Part shown: positions 23,991-33,517 of the stretch, one piece after another
How the letters are laid out: each line of letters opens with the position of its first letter
Position numbering within the stretch: position 1 is the first letter of the stretch
Source: CAMPKL01 sp963817465
GTDB taxonomy: Bacteria > Acidobacteriota > Terriglobia > Bryobacterales > UBA6623
Direction: 5' to 3'
Assembly: GCA_963817465.1 (NCBI GenBank)
Contig: CAWFOP010000020.1
Location: forward strand, 434,001 to 498,000
DNA: 64,000 bases
Made by a program: the position numbers and the translations under genes
The notes under the pieces: generated by a model
Told to the model about the DNA's origin: nothing
The model's input: the letters and a program-made list of their open reading frames with translations, nothing else
The model's database searches: none

Positions 23991-25400
23991 ATGCAAGACG
24001 CCCACCTGCCTGCTGGTCTGTATGCCAGCGCCGCCCCCCCCTTGCCCGAGCCGAACCGGCCGTCGCGCCCGCAACAGCCGGGGCCGGTGCCTGTTCAACC
24101 GAAACGAAAGCCTAAGAAGGGAAGTCCCTGGGCTTTGATTGCGATTGTCGCCGTGATCGGCGCCGCCGCACTGGCCTACTGGCTGTTCAGCTCGACCGGG
24201 GGCGGAGGCACGGGCATCGGGATCCGCACGGCCGTCGCCGCTCCCGGCAAGCTGGAAAAGACGCTGCGCATCGGCGGCACCGTCGCGGCCAAGCGATTCG
24301 CCGCGATCCGCGCCCCGCGTTCGCGAGGGCCGCGCGAGTCGCGCAGTCCGCAACTCACGCTTGCCAAGCTGGCGACCCCCGGCTCCACCGTCAAAAAAGG
24401 CGACGTGGTCGCCCAGTTCGAGCTCAAGTGGCTGGAAGATCACATCGAAACCGTCAAGTCCACCTACACCCAGCTTGAATCAGCCGTCGACAAGCAGCGC
24501 GCCGACAACATGATTACGCGGGAGACTGACACGCAGGCCTTCCGCATGGCCGAGGCCGAAGAAAAGAAGGCGAAGCTCGACCTGCGCACGGCGGAAGTCA
24601 AGTCCGACATCGAAGCCGAGATTCTGGCCAACCTCGCCAAAGAAATGGAAGCTACGGCGAGGGAGAAAGAACAGGAAGTCAAGGTCAAGGAAGGCGTTCA
24701 CAAGGCGGCTGTCAAGGTCGCCGAGATCGAAGCGGACGAAGGCAAGCTTCACCTGGAACGCCACGAGCGCGACTACGAAAAGATGACGATCGCGGCGCCG
24801 GTGAGCGGGTTGGTCGTGATGGAGACGGCGTATCGCGGCGGCGGCCAGTTCAAGCAAACCGAAGAAGGCGACCAAGTGTACCCGGGCGCGTTGTTCATGC
24901 GCGTCGTCGACCTCTCCGACATGGTCGTCACGGCGGCGGTCAACCAAACCGATGTGCAGTCGGTCCGCATCGGGCAGAAGGCGCAGATTCACTTGGACGC
25001 CTATCCCGACATCAGGCTCGAAGGACACATTACTTCCATCGGCGCGATAGCGGGAGAGGGCGGCTCGGGAGGCCGTTTTGGGCGCGGCGGCAGCGGATTG
25101 TACGTGAAGATGGTGCCGGTCCAAATCGACATCAACAACACGGACGAACGGGTCATTCCCGACCTGTCGGCGAGCGCCGACATCATGCTCGGTTCGCGCC
25201 AGGCCGACGTGATCGTGCCGCGCGCAGCGGTCAAGACCGCCACGGACGGATCGCCTGTAATCTACGTGAAGCGCGGCCAACAGTTCGAACCGCGCAAGGT
25301 CAAGCTGGGCGACCGCAACGAGGTTCAGGTTATCGTGAATGACGGCGTTACCGCGGGCGATGAGGTCTTGTTGAGCGAGCCCCCTCCAAATGCAAGCTAG
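23991..25400 (+). CDS. HlyD/RND-type membrane-fusion adaptor protein
   Basis: A 469-residue protein. It has a Pro-rich cytoplasmic N-terminus (1-43), one membrane helix (about 47-66), a barrel/lipoyl region, a long coiled-coil hairpin (about 150-265, rich in E, K and A), and a beta-barrel/membrane-proximal region. The phrase KMTIAAPVSGLVVMETAYRG is the second lipoyl half. Adaptors of this family link an inner-membrane pump to an outer-membrane channel. No pump gene is adjacent; instead a kinase and a regulator follow. The start has no clear Shine-Dalgarno. A dyad lies upstream. Confidence 0.85.
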   Translation: MQDAHLPAGLYASAAPPLPEPNRPSRPQQPGPVPVQPKRKPKKGSPWALIAIVAVIGAAALAYWLFSSTGGGGTGIGIRTAVAAPGKLEKTLRIGGTVAAKRFAAIRAPRSRGPRESRSPQLTLAKLATPGSTVKKGDVVAQFELKWLEDHIETVKSTYTQLESAVDKQRADNMITRETDTQAFRMAEAEEKKAKLDLRTAEVKSDIEAEILANLAKEMEATAREKEQEVKVKEGVHKAAVKVAEIEADEGKLHLERHERDYEKMTIAAPVSGLVVMETAYRGGGQFKQTEEGDQVYPGALFMRVVDLSDMVVTAAVNQTDVQSVRIGQKAQIHLDAYPDIRLEGHITSIGAIAGEGGSGGRFGRGGSGLYVKMVPVQIDINNTDERVIPDLSASADIMLGSRQADVIVPRAAVKTATDGSPVIYVKRGQQFEPRKVKLGDRNEVQVIVNDGVTAGDEVLLSEPPPNAS

Positions 25401-25421
25401 CGCCCGTTTGGTCATTCGATC

Positions 25422-27272
25422 ATGGGTGTCACGGCCCAACGTTACGCCGGTGTCATAGCGGCGACGTTCCTGTTGGCGCTGGTCGTGAGTTGGAGCCCCG
25501 TCGGCCGTCAGTTCGACTATTGGACCTATGATCTGCTGCTGCGGGCGAATCCCCCCCCGCCGCGACCGTCTCGTTCGCTGTTGATCGCGATAGACGAGGA
25601 GTCGCTGAACGCCTTCGGCGGGTTGCTCGCGGTTCGCAAGCCGCTGGCGCGGGCGCTCGAGTTGCTCGCCCGGAACAAGCCCTCCGCGGTGGCCGTCGAT
25701 TTGGTTATCTCCGAGCCGCGCGGGTCCGAGCAGGACGGCGCTCTGGCGGCCGCCGTCGCGAAAATTCCCAACATCGTGTTGGCGACAAGCTTGCGGGCGG
25801 ACGGCGACGGCTGGGAGAAGCCGATCCCCGCTCTCGCGGAGCATGCGGCGCTCGGGCACGTCCATGCCGAACCCGACGCTGACGGCGTTTGCCGCCGTAT
25901 CCTCCTTGCAAAAGCCGCGGGACGCGAGCGGTTTTGGGCGATGGGCCTCGAGGCGTATCGCTTGTCGCTGGGCGTTCCCTACGTGCAGGAAACCGAGCGC
26001 GGTTTGGAGCTTGGCGAAAGCTTCATTCCCGCCTCGCCGCGTCGCGATCGCGAGCTGCTGATTCGCTTCCCCAATCCCGCTTCGCCGATCGAGCGCATCT
26101 CGCTGCGCGAATTGCTCGAACGCCCCGAATTGGCGGCGCGGGCGCGCGGGCGCGTCGTGTTCGTCGGGGTCAGGGTCTTGGGCGGAATCGACCGCTATCT
26201 GATGACGCCTTACTCGGACGGCGTGCCGGCGTCGGGCGTCGACATCAACGCGGCCGTCTATGAAACGCTGGCCGCGGGCCGCTTTTTGACGCCGCTGTCG
26301 CCGTTGGTCGCGCTGGTTCTGTCGGCCTTTATCGCTTTTGGCGTCGCTTGGCTGTTTTGGCGCTTGCGTGCGCCGCAGCCGTGGCGGCTCGCGGCGCCGG
26401 GCCTGCTGCTGGCCGGGGCGCATTTGGTCCCGCCGATCGCGTTCGCCCAGCAGCGAGTTGCGCCGACCGCGCAGTTGATCTTCCCGGCCTGGGCCGTGTT
26501 CGGCGTCGCGGCGGGTTTTTACTACCTCGTCCTGCGCCGCAATCTCGACCAGGCGGAGCGGCAGACCGAGCGCTACCGCCGCGCGGTGCACTACGTGACG
26601 CATGAAATGCGTACGCCGCTCACCGCGATTCAAGGTTCGAGCGAGCTGATCAGCAAATACAACCTCAGCGATGAAAAGCGCCGTGAAATCGGCGAGCTGA
26701 TCCATCGCGAGTCGCGGCGCTTGGGCAAGATGGTCGAGATGTTTTTGAGCGTCGAGCGCTTGTCCGCCGGCCAGCTCGAGCTCAAACGTCGGCGAGTGCC
26801 TCTCGACGAGCTTTTGGACGCCTGCCTGAGCCGCCTCGAGCCCTTGGCTCAGCGCAAGCGGATTCGCGTTACGTCCCAGATCCCCGCTGGCCTAGCGGCA
26901 TGGGGCGACCGCGAGTTTCTCGAATACGCCTGCTATAATCTGCTCTCGAACGCCGTCAAGTACTCGCCCGCGGAGACGGCGATCACCGTCCGCGCCTTTG
27001 AACAGGACTCGAGGGTCCTGATTTCGGTCGAAGACCAGGGCTATGGGATGGATCCCGCCGAGATTCCGAACATTTTCCAGAAGTTTTACCGCGCCTCGAC
27101 GGCTGCGAAGTCGGGCGAGCAGGGAACCGGTTTGGGCCTCGCCATCGTAGAAGAAATCGTGGTGCAGCACGGCGGCTCGATCCGCGTCGAGAGCGAACTC
27201 GGTCGCGGGTCGCGGTTTACCATCGATTTGCCTCAGGATGCTTCGGTCGCGACCGCAGGCGGAAAGCGATGA
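25422..27272 (+). CDS. CHASE2-domain sensor histidine kinase
   Basis: A 616-residue kinase. One N-terminal helix (about 8-25) is followed by an extracytoplasmic CHASE2 domain (about 30-285) with FDYWTYDLLLR and AVAVDLVISEP. Three helices (about 293-370) lead to a HisKA domain with H394 in HEMRTPLT. The HATPase domain has NLLSNAVKYSP, DQGYGMDP and GTGLGLAIVEEI. CHASE2 senses unknown extracellular signals. Its stop overlaps the regulator start by ATGA, so the two are translationally coupled and form a two-component system. Confidence 0.92.
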   Translation: MGVTAQRYAGVIAATFLLALVVSWSPVGRQFDYWTYDLLLRANPPPPRPSRSLLIAIDEESLNAFGGLLAVRKPLARALELLARNKPSAVAVDLVISEPRGSEQDGALAAAVAKIPNIVLATSLRADGDGWEKPIPALAEHAALGHVHAEPDADGVCRRILLAKAAGRERFWAMGLEAYRLSLGVPYVQETERGLELGESFIPASPRRDRELLIRFPNPASPIERISLRELLERPELAARARGRVVFVGVRVLGGIDRYLMTPYSDGVPASGVDINAAVYETLAAGRFLTPLSPLVALVLSAFIAFGVAWLFWRLRAPQPWRLAAPGLLLAGAHLVPPIAFAQQRVAPTAQLIFPAWAVFGVAAGFYYLVLRRNLDQAERQTERYRRAVHYVTHEMRTPLTAIQGSSELISKYNLSDEKRREIGELIHRESRRLGKMVEMFLSVERLSAGQLELKRRRVPLDELLDACLSRLEPLAQRKRIRVTSQIPAGLAAWGDREFLEYACYNLLSNAVKYSPAETAITVRAFEQDSRVLISVEDQGYGMDPAEIPNIFQKFYRASTAAKSGEQGTGLGLAIVEEIVVQHGGSIRVESELGRGSRFTIDLPQDASVATAGGKR

Positions 27273-28585
27273 AACCCAAGATTTTATTTGTTGAAGACGA
27301 TCCGGCGGTCTTGACGACATGCGCGGTGGGCCTGGAGGCCGAAGGCTACTCCGTCGAGGCCGTTTCGAGCACCGAAGAAGCGCTGCGCAAGCTCGCCAAC
27401 GGCCTCTATCCGCTGGTTATTACGGACATCTATCTGGACGAGCGCACCGGCTTGGACGTCTTGAAGGCGGCGCGCGACTACAACCCGGCGGCGGTCGTCA
27501 TCGTCATCACCGGACAGGGCACGATGGAAACGGTGATGCAGGCGACCGAGGGCGGCGCATTCGACTACCTGGCCAAGCCGTTCGACTTGACCGAACTGCT
27601 CGATGCGGTCGAACGCGCGGAAGGCTTTTTGAGCGAAGCCGACAAGAAGTCGGCGCCCGTTCCGGAAATTCCGCCGACCGAGATGGTCGGCTTCTCGGCC
27701 CCGATGATCGAGGTGTACAAGACGATCTCACGCGCGGCGCCGACCGACGTGCCGGTGCTGATTCAAGGCGAGTCGGGCACGGGCAAGGAGATGGTCGCCA
27801 GGCTCATCCACAAGAACAGCAAGCGCGCGTTCGGGCCGTTCGTGGCGGTCGACTGCGGCTCCATCGCGCCGAGCTTGATGGAGAGCGAGCTGTTCGGCTC
27901 GGTGCGGGGCGCGTTCACCGGCGCCGAGCGCGATCGCGCCGGCTTGTTTGAAGCGGCCCACGGCGGCACCGTGTTTCTCGATGAGATCGGCGAGGTCGAC
28001 TCGACTTTTCAGCTCAAGCTGCTGCGCTTCTTGCAGGAGAAGGAGATCCGGCCGCTCGGCTCGCCCAAGTCACGCAAGCTCGACGTCCGCGTCGTCGCCG
28101 CGACGAACCGCAACCTGCAAGCGATGGTCGAGGAAGGCGAGTTCCGCGAAGATCTGTGGTTTCGCCTCAACGTGATTCACGTGCAACTGCCGCCGCTGCG
28201 CGAACGCCGCGGAGATATTCCCGCGCTGGCGGCGCACTTCCTCGACAGCTACAACCGCGCGTATAAGCGGCTCGTGCGCTTGACGCCCTCCGGGTTGCGC
28301 GCGCTCGAAGAACACACCTGGCCCGGCAACGTGCGTCAATTGCAGCACGTGCTCGAGAGACTCACGATCTTGAGCCCGGTCGAGGCGCTCGAAGCCGCGT
28401 CCGTTCATGACGCGTTGGCCAGCTCGGAGCAGAAGGATCGCCCGGTCCAGTCGCTGGCCGAAGCCGAGGAAGATCAGATTCGCAAAGTGCTCGCGGCGAC
28501 CGGCGGCAACAAGACGCGCGCCGCCAAGATCCTCAACATCGAGCGCAAAACCCTCTACCGCAAACTGGAGCGCATGAAGGTCTGA
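27269..28585 (+). CDS. Sigma-54-dependent response regulator, NtrC family
   Basis: A 438-residue protein. The receiver domain (1-120) has the phosphoacceptor D53 (VITDIYLD), T81 and K103. The AAA+ domain (about 140-375) has Walker A GESGTGKE, the sigma-54 contact loop GAFTGA at 214-219, and Walker B FLDE. A C-terminal Fis-type HTH ends with NKTRAAKILNIERKTLYRKL. All key residues are intact, so it should activate sigma-54 promoters when phosphorylated by the CHASE2 kinase upstream. I found no clear sigma-54 promoter in the window. Confidence 0.94.
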   Translation: MKPKILFVEDDPAVLTTCAVGLEAEGYSVEAVSSTEEALRKLANGLYPLVITDIYLDERTGLDVLKAARDYNPAAVVIVITGQGTMETVMQATEGGAFDYLAKPFDLTELLDAVERAEGFLSEADKKSAPVPEIPPTEMVGFSAPMIEVYKTISRAAPTDVPVLIQGESGTGKEMVARLIHKNSKRAFGPFVAVDCGSIAPSLMESELFGSVRGAFTGAERDRAGLFEAAHGGTVFLDEIGEVDSTFQLKLLRFLQEKEIRPLGSPKSRKLDVRVVAATNRNLQAMVEEGEFREDLWFRLNVIHVQLPPLRERRGDIPALAAHFLDSYNRAYKRLVRLTPSGLRALEEHTWPGNVRQLQHVLERLTILSPVEALEAASVHDALASSEQKDRPVQSLAEAEEDQIRKVLAATGGNKTRAAKILNIERKTLYRKLERMKV

Positions 28586-28653
28586 ACCGGCCGGCGGTTG
28601 TGCCCGACCCGCTCCGTGTGGCACGCTAGCACGCGCAACATTGGAGGGACGTC

Positions 28654-29700
28654 ATGTCGCGAAATAAGCCGCTGTTGATTCTCTGCGCCTGCGCCGCGCT
28701 CGGTGTGGCTTGTGGAACGGGAGGGGACAACGAGTCGGCCGCGCCGCCCCGTGACACCGGCGCCGGCACGGTCTTGAAGTTCGACGCTGCGCTCGACGAG
28801 ATTCTGCCGGCCGACTACAAGATCGAGAAGCTGGCGGGCGGATACGGCTTCATCGAGGGGCCGGTTTGGGTGACGGGAGCCGGCTGGCAGGGCGCCCCGT
28901 TCCTGCTGTTCAGCGACGTTCTCGGCAACGCGATCTACGAATGGGAGCCGACCGACGGACAAGTCAGCGACTTCAAGAATCCGGTGTTCGAAGGCGAGTT
29001 CGTGGAAGGACGCCTGATCGGCCCGAACGGGATGACGCTCGATAAGGACCGCAACCTGCTTGTCTGCGAACACGGCAACCGGCGCATCTCTAAAGTCACG
29101 CCGCAGGGCGAGTGGTCCACGCTGATCGACGAATACGAAGGCAAGAAGCTCAACAGCCCCAACGATCTGACGTTTCACTCAAACGGCTGGCTCTATTTCA
29201 CCGACCCTCCGTTCGGCTTGTCGGGCCAAGATGACAACCCGGCGAAAGAGCTGGACTTCAACGGCATCTTCCGCCTCAGCCCCGACGGCAAGACTGTCGA
29301 ATTGCTCGACCGCCGCCAGACGCGGCCGAACGGCATCGCATTTTCGCCGGACGAGAGGACGATGTATGTCTCGAACGCCGACCCGTCGGAAAAGGTCTGG
29401 ACCTCGTACCAAGTCAAGGAGGACGGCACGCTCGGTCTGAGCAGCAAGTTCTACGACGCCACATCCGAAACGACCGAAGGCTTGCCCGACGGTTTGAAAG
29501 TCGACAAGGCCGGCCGCATCTTCGCCACCGGACCGGGCGGCGTCTGGATCTTCTCTCCCGACGGCACACACCTGGGCACGATTCAGCCGGCCGAGATCCC
29601 GGCGAATGTGGCCTGGGGCGGCGACGGCAAGACTCTTTACATGACGGCGCGGACGGGCCTGTACCGCATCCGTCTCAACACGGAAGGGACGCTGCCCTAG
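28654..29700 (+). CDS. SMP-30/gluconolactonase-like lipoprotein
   Basis: A 348-residue lipoprotein with lipobox LGVAC (C20). A six-bladed beta-propeller follows, with GFIEGPVWV, LIGPNGMTLDKDRNLLVCEH, LNSPNDLTFHSNGWLYFTDP and TRPNGIAFSPDERTMYVSNA. These carry the Glu, Asn and Asp metal ligands of the SMP-30/gluconolactonase fold, which hydrolyses lactones. TTGGAGGGA precedes the ATG. Its TAG stop shares the palindrome CTAG with the stop of the convergent large gene. Confidence 0.88.
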   Translation: MSRNKPLLILCACAALGVACGTGGDNESAAPPRDTGAGTVLKFDAALDEILPADYKIEKLAGGYGFIEGPVWVTGAGWQGAPFLLFSDVLGNAIYEWEPTDGQVSDFKNPVFEGEFVEGRLIGPNGMTLDKDRNLLVCEHGNRRISKVTPQGEWSTLIDEYEGKKLNSPNDLTFHSNGWLYFTDPPFGLSGQDDNPAKELDFNGIFRLSPDGKTVELLDRRQTRPNGIAFSPDERTMYVSNADPSEKVWTSYQVKEDGTLGLSSKFYDATSETTEGLPDGLKVDKAGRIFATGPGGVWIFSPDGTHLGTIQPAEIPANVAWGGDGKTLYMTARTGLYRIRLNTEGTLP

Positions 29701-32700
29701 CGGCCCCAGTAGCCCGATCGTCTGCCTGGCTTCGGCAGGTCCGGCCATTCGAGTAGCTTCTTGTGGTCCAGGGCCCAGAAGGTAATCGTCGCGGGACCGT
29801 GCTTGAGCGCCAGCAAGTATTCGCGCTGCCACGGCGTCCCGCCGTTGAACCAAGGCAGCAAATACGTCGTCGACGACCGCGGCCAGTCGAAGCCCGAGCC
29901 GCCGTTCCACAACGTGATGGCTTGCTTGGCGCGGTTGAGGTTGCGAAAATCGGCGCCCCACGACAGCGCCTCGATCTTGAGCCGCCGCGCCGCATCCGCC
30001 TGCGTTTTCCACACCGGCGGCGTCGAGACATGGTGATTCAGCCGGCCGCCCTGCGGATAGGGCCGCTCGAGCGTGTGATAAGCGTCCGGATGCAGCACGT
30101 CGTAGGGATACAACAGCTCGAACACCGCTGTCGGATGCTCGGCTCTGACATGGCTGACGATCGCCTCGAGGTGATTCTGCAGGCGATCGCGCAAGAAATC
30201 CGCGTCCGCCGACCCGTTCAACGCGGGGTCGCTGTCTTGGCTGGAGAACTTCGCGAGCGGGCGTCCCAACGCGAGATCGGCTTCCGCCTTTGTCTCCTCG
30301 TCGTAGAAGGCCATCGAGCCGCCGACGATGCGCCAGACCTCTTCCGCTCCGCGTTGCGCATCCGATCCCGCCGCCGTGCCGTCCGAGCCGTCGAGACTCA
30401 CGACATTGTCGTCGACGACCGTGAGCGTCCACGTGCCGTTCGCCTGCTCGACGCCACTGACACCCGCGACGATCGCAGTCTCGCCGGTTGTGCGTCCGTG
30501 ATTCGGGACATAGAGGTCGATCGGCGCCGTCGCCGTGGCCGAGCTGATGTCGCCCGCCCAATCCGAGAAAAACCACCAGAGCTGCTCGCCGAGCTGCAAC
30601 CGCGGCGTCAAGCCGGAGGCGGCCTGGATGTCGGCGGTTTCGAGAAAGACCTGCTCGAGAAAGTCCGTCACCGCCGCGTTCGGCGCCAGGTGCTCGGTCT
30701 TCAGTTGTCGCCGAATAAGCTGCTTGTCCGCGTCTTCATCCGCGGGCGCCGGGTCGAAATCCCCGAGCCCGGTCGCCTGCGTCAGTTGGAGGTGATCCGC
30801 ATCGACGACGGCCGCGGTCCAGCTTCCGTCGCCGTTCGGCTGGCCCGCCGGAACGAACCCCTCGACCAGCAGCGCGTCGCCTGTCTCGAGACCGTGCGCA
30901 GGGATCTCGAGCACGACGCCGGCAGTCTCGGACGCCGAGACGATGCGCGCTTCGGCTTCCGACCCGAACCCGACGGAGGTGCGCACCTTCTCGCCCGACC
31001 AGTAGCGCGCCGTCCACGGCTCCGCGGTCGCATCCGGCGGATTATAGCCCTCGAGGTTGTACGCGACGGTCGCTGTCATGCCGTTGGCCGCGATCTCGGC
31101 CGAGAAGTCCGCGAGCCACTTGCGAGCCGCATAGTTCAGCTTGTTCGGCTGCGTCGCGTCGAGCTCCCAAACGCCCTCGCCGCCCTTGCGCACATTGCCG
31201 CTCTCGGCGATCGCGCCCGAGCCGTTACCCGTCTCGATGCGGGTCGCGATCGTGAAGCCTTGCAAGTTGGCTCGCGGGCGGATCGTCAGCGTATCGCCCG
31301 CGGCCTCGGCGTAGAGTGCAACGAACGAGCCGTTGATGAAGTAGGCGAAGTGCCGCGCGATCGACTCGTTCGTGTCGGCGGGGAAGACCGTCTTGCCGAT
31401 CGACGTACCGCCGCCGGAGAGAAACTTGTCGATGTCGATGAAGATCGTGTCGTTCACGGCCCAGGCGCCGGAAAAGGTCACCTGGTAGGTGTTGCGAGTT
31501 CCCGTGCCCGCCCGCTTGCGCCGCTGATAGTGGAAGAAGTTGCCCTGAAAGTGGTTGATATCCCCTTCGAAGCCAAGCTTGCGCAATTGCCACACGAGCC
31601 GCTGAGGTGAGAGCTTATAGGCGGCGTCGGTATCGTAGTCGGTCGCCGCCGAGCTGTCGGCGTAGGGTTCCGGCGGATCGTTGACGTCCCCCGGAACGGC
31701 GGCGAGCACGTGATCGAAGACGAAGTCGCCGAGCCCATCCGAGCTGACTAGCAGCTCATGCTCGCCGGGCGGGAGGTTCTCGCGCAGCTTGATCAGGCTG
31801 ACGACGGGAGGAGAAACGCCGAGCTGTGTCGTGTGCCCCGTGGCCGTGTCGCCGTCGAGAGACGCCGCGATGCTCGTGCCGGCCGGCCCAAGCTCGGCTC
31901 CCAGGTAGAGGTCGTGAGTGTGTTGGCAGCGGTAGCGGGCGATAATTGCATCCCCGTGAGAACTCGAGCTGACTCTAGCGCGGCCTTGGTCGTAGAAGCC
32001 ATAGCGGTCCGTCCAGGCCGATCCGGGATATTCGACCGCCGCGCTGCGGTTGCCGATGCGAACCGACCCCGGACCGGCGATCTTTAGCGGCCGCTTGCCG
32101 TTCGGATCCGTCACCGCGATGTTCGAGAAAGTCACATCCCACTCGGTGTCGGAGTACTCGGTCGAGTCCGTAAGCCGCGGCGCCAGGGTCAGCCAGCACT
32201 GGCGCAGATCGTCGAGGCCGAGGGCGGAGAAGTCGAGGCCGACGCGCCAAGTCGCCGCCGACGATCCGCCCGTGAGCTGGACGGTCTCTTCGGTGGTGGT
32301 GAAGTTCGAATTTTTCGCCAGGCGGTAGATCCGGATCGTGTCGCCGTCGACGCCGCCGCGGTCCGCCAGATAGTTGTACGTCCCGTCGGATGCCGCTGGA
32401 GCCGTCAGAGTCAGTTGCTCTTTCGAGGCGACGGAGGCGATCACGTACTCCGCGCCGCCCAGGCGAATCGAATCTCCAGCGGCGAGTCCCGCGAATTTGT
32501 TGCCCGAGACCCAGTCGACGGTCTGGCCGGTCGCGTTCGCCGTCCCGTAGCGCGCGGCGGTGAGCCCGAGCGTATTGCCGGAACGCGCGGCCCGCAAGGC
32601 GAGGGTTGGCTGAGCGGCCGGCCAATTGAAGCCGTTGATCTGCGATTCCAGCGCATCGATCGCCGATCCAAGCGGGTCCGCGGGCAGGGGGTAGGGCATG

Positions 32701-33197
32701 ATGTAGTCGAACGCGATGTTCTGATACCACAGGGTGACCCGGTCGTAGCCTTGGATGCCGTTGTCCTCGAACGTGACGACCGCCGAAGCCGCCGCATAGT
32801 CCCCGCCGACCTGCACCGCCGACACGCCCGCCGGCCCCTCGAAGAGGTCGATTTCTCCGGCCGTTCCGCTCATCGTCAAGTAGCTGAGCCGACCCCACGG
32901 CACGGATTGAAACTTGGGCGAATCGATCGGCTGCAATCCCTGGTAGAGAAGGTCGAAGCTGAGCGTCATGCCGCTCAGATCGCCGTCCGGCAGGTAGCGG
33001 ATCGAGTTGTGCTCGAAGCGATTGTCGACGTCGTGCAGCACCAGCACGGCGAAATCGTCGGCCGACCGGAAGACGCCCGAGAGCCGGCAAGCGTTGGCGG
33101 AAGCGGAGTGCAACGCGGCGGCGGCGCCGCGGCGGTCGAAGCCCCGTAAGTGCATCGTCCGGCTGGGGTCGAATTTTTGAAGAATCTCGGCTGCCAA
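29697..33197 (-). CDS. 1166-residue protein with phage-tail-like modules (possible non-contractile tail sheath type)
   Basis: I start this at TTG 33197 because AGGAG lies 8 bases upstream; the frame is open to 33500 but that part is not coding-like. Residues about 206-275, 750-812 and 885-940 are short beta modules with phrases such as PAHGLETGDALLVEGF, NGDGSWTAAVVDADHLQL and VSGNKFAGLAAGDSIRLGGA, which resemble the FCCH-like modules common in phage tail proteins. From about 685 on it alternates strands and helices like a TIM barrel (MTATVAYNLEGYNP, LGEQLWWFFSDW). This layout recalls the annotated non-contractile tail sheath proteins, but that is from memory. There is no signal peptide and no phage gene nearby. 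Its TAG stop overlaps the stop of the convergent SMP-30 gene. Confidence 0.6.
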   Translation of the reverse strand: MAAEILQKFDPSRTMHLRGFDRRGAAAALHSASANACRLSGVFRSADDFAVLVLHDVDNRFEHNSIRYLPDGDLSGMTLSFDLLYQGLQPIDSPKFQSVPWGRLSYLTMSGTAGEIDLFEGPAGVSAVQVGGDYAAASAVVTFEDNGIQGYDRVTLWYQNIAFDYIMPYPLPADPLGSAIDALESQINGFNWPAAQPTLALRAARSGNTLGLTAARYGTANATGQTVDWVSGNKFAGLAAGDSIRLGGAEYVIASVASKEQLTLTAPAASDGTYNYLADRGGVDGDTIRIYRLAKNSNFTTTEETVQLTGGSSAATWRVGLDFSALGLDDLRQCWLTLAPRLTDSTEYSDTEWDVTFSNIAVTDPNGKRPLKIAGPGSVRIGNRSAAVEYPGSAWTDRYGFYDQGRARVSSSSHGDAIIARYRCQHTHDLYLGAELGPAGTSIAASLDGDTATGHTTQLGVSPPVVSLIKLRENLPPGEHELLVSSDGLGDFVFDHVLAAVPGDVNDPPEPYADSSAATDYDTDAAYKLSPQRLVWQLRKLGFEGDINHFQGNFFHYQRRKRAGTGTRNTYQVTFSGAWAVNDTIFIDIDKFLSGGGTSIGKTVFPADTNESIARHFAYFINGSFVALYAEAAGDTLTIRPRANLQGFTIATRIETGNGSGAIAESGNVRKGGEGVWELDATQPNKLNYAARKWLADFSAEIAANGMTATVAYNLEGYNPPDATAEPWTARYWSGEKVRTSVGFGSEAEARIVSASETAGVVLEIPAHGLETGDALLVEGFVPAGQPNGDGSWTAAVVDADHLQLTQATGLGDFDPAPADEDADKQLIRRQLKTEHLAPNAAVTDFLEQVFLETADIQAASGLTPRLQLGEQLWWFFSDWAGDISSATATAPIDLYVPNHGRTTGETAIVAGVSGVEQANGTWTLTVVDDNVVSLDGSDGTAAGSDAQRGAEEVWRIVGGSMAFYDEETKAEADLALGRPLAKFSSQDSDPALNGSADADFLRDRLQNHLEAIVSHVRAEHPTAVFELLYPYDVLHPDAYHTLERPYPQGGRLNHHVSTPPVWKTQADAARRLKIEALSWGADFRNLNRAKQAITLWNGGSGFDWPRSSTTYLLPWFNGGTPWQREYLLALKHGPATITFWALDHKKLLEWPDLPKPGRRSGYWGR

Positions 33198-33234
33198 GGT
33201 AGCGGCTCCTCCGTCCGAACCTCGCCGGACGTAC

Positions 33235-33266
33235 CAAAAAGAAAGCGAAGCCCGAACGGGCTCCGC
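33235..33266 (-). terminator. Intrinsic terminator-like hairpin upstream of the large tail-like gene
   Basis: On the minus strand a 9-bp stem GCGGAGCCC/GGGCTTCGC with loop GTTC is followed by TTTCTTTTT. It ends about 38 bases before the TTG start of the large gene. It is either a leader attenuator or the end of an unrecognised upstream transcript. The rest of 33267-33517 (about 250 bases up to fabD) shows no gene or RNA I can name. Confidence 0.6.
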
Positions 33267-33517
33267 TGCAGGACCGGCACAAGTCCTCTTCCAGGTTACT
33301 GTGCAACAGCGATTCCCCTGCTGGGCGGCGCCGGTCGGCGGACGGCTCCGGTCCCGGTTGGGAACTTCAATGCCGTTGAAAACAAGGATCTTAGTTCCGT
33401 GCGCGTTGCCGAATCCGTTTTCCGCCCAATTTCGAACAATTTGACCCCATTGACCGCGGCGCTCGACGGGTCGCACGGTTGCGGCGACGCGCGGTGACAC
33501 TGTAGGTTTAAGGGCTT

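Noticed and set aside
24480..26705. Minus-strand open frame opposite the adaptor and kinase genes
   Set aside because: Spans two well-supported genes on the other strand; composition is that of a GC-rich shadow.
28619..28634. TGGCACG sequence before the SMP-30 gene, resembling a sigma-54 -24 element
   Set aside because: The matching -12 GC is off by one base and TTGC is absent, so it is not a good sigma-54 promoter.
33198..33500. N-terminal extension of the large tail-like protein
   Set aside because: The AGGAG before TTG 33197 marks a better start; the extension is Arg/Pro-rich, overlaps the terminator-like hairpin and lacks any module.
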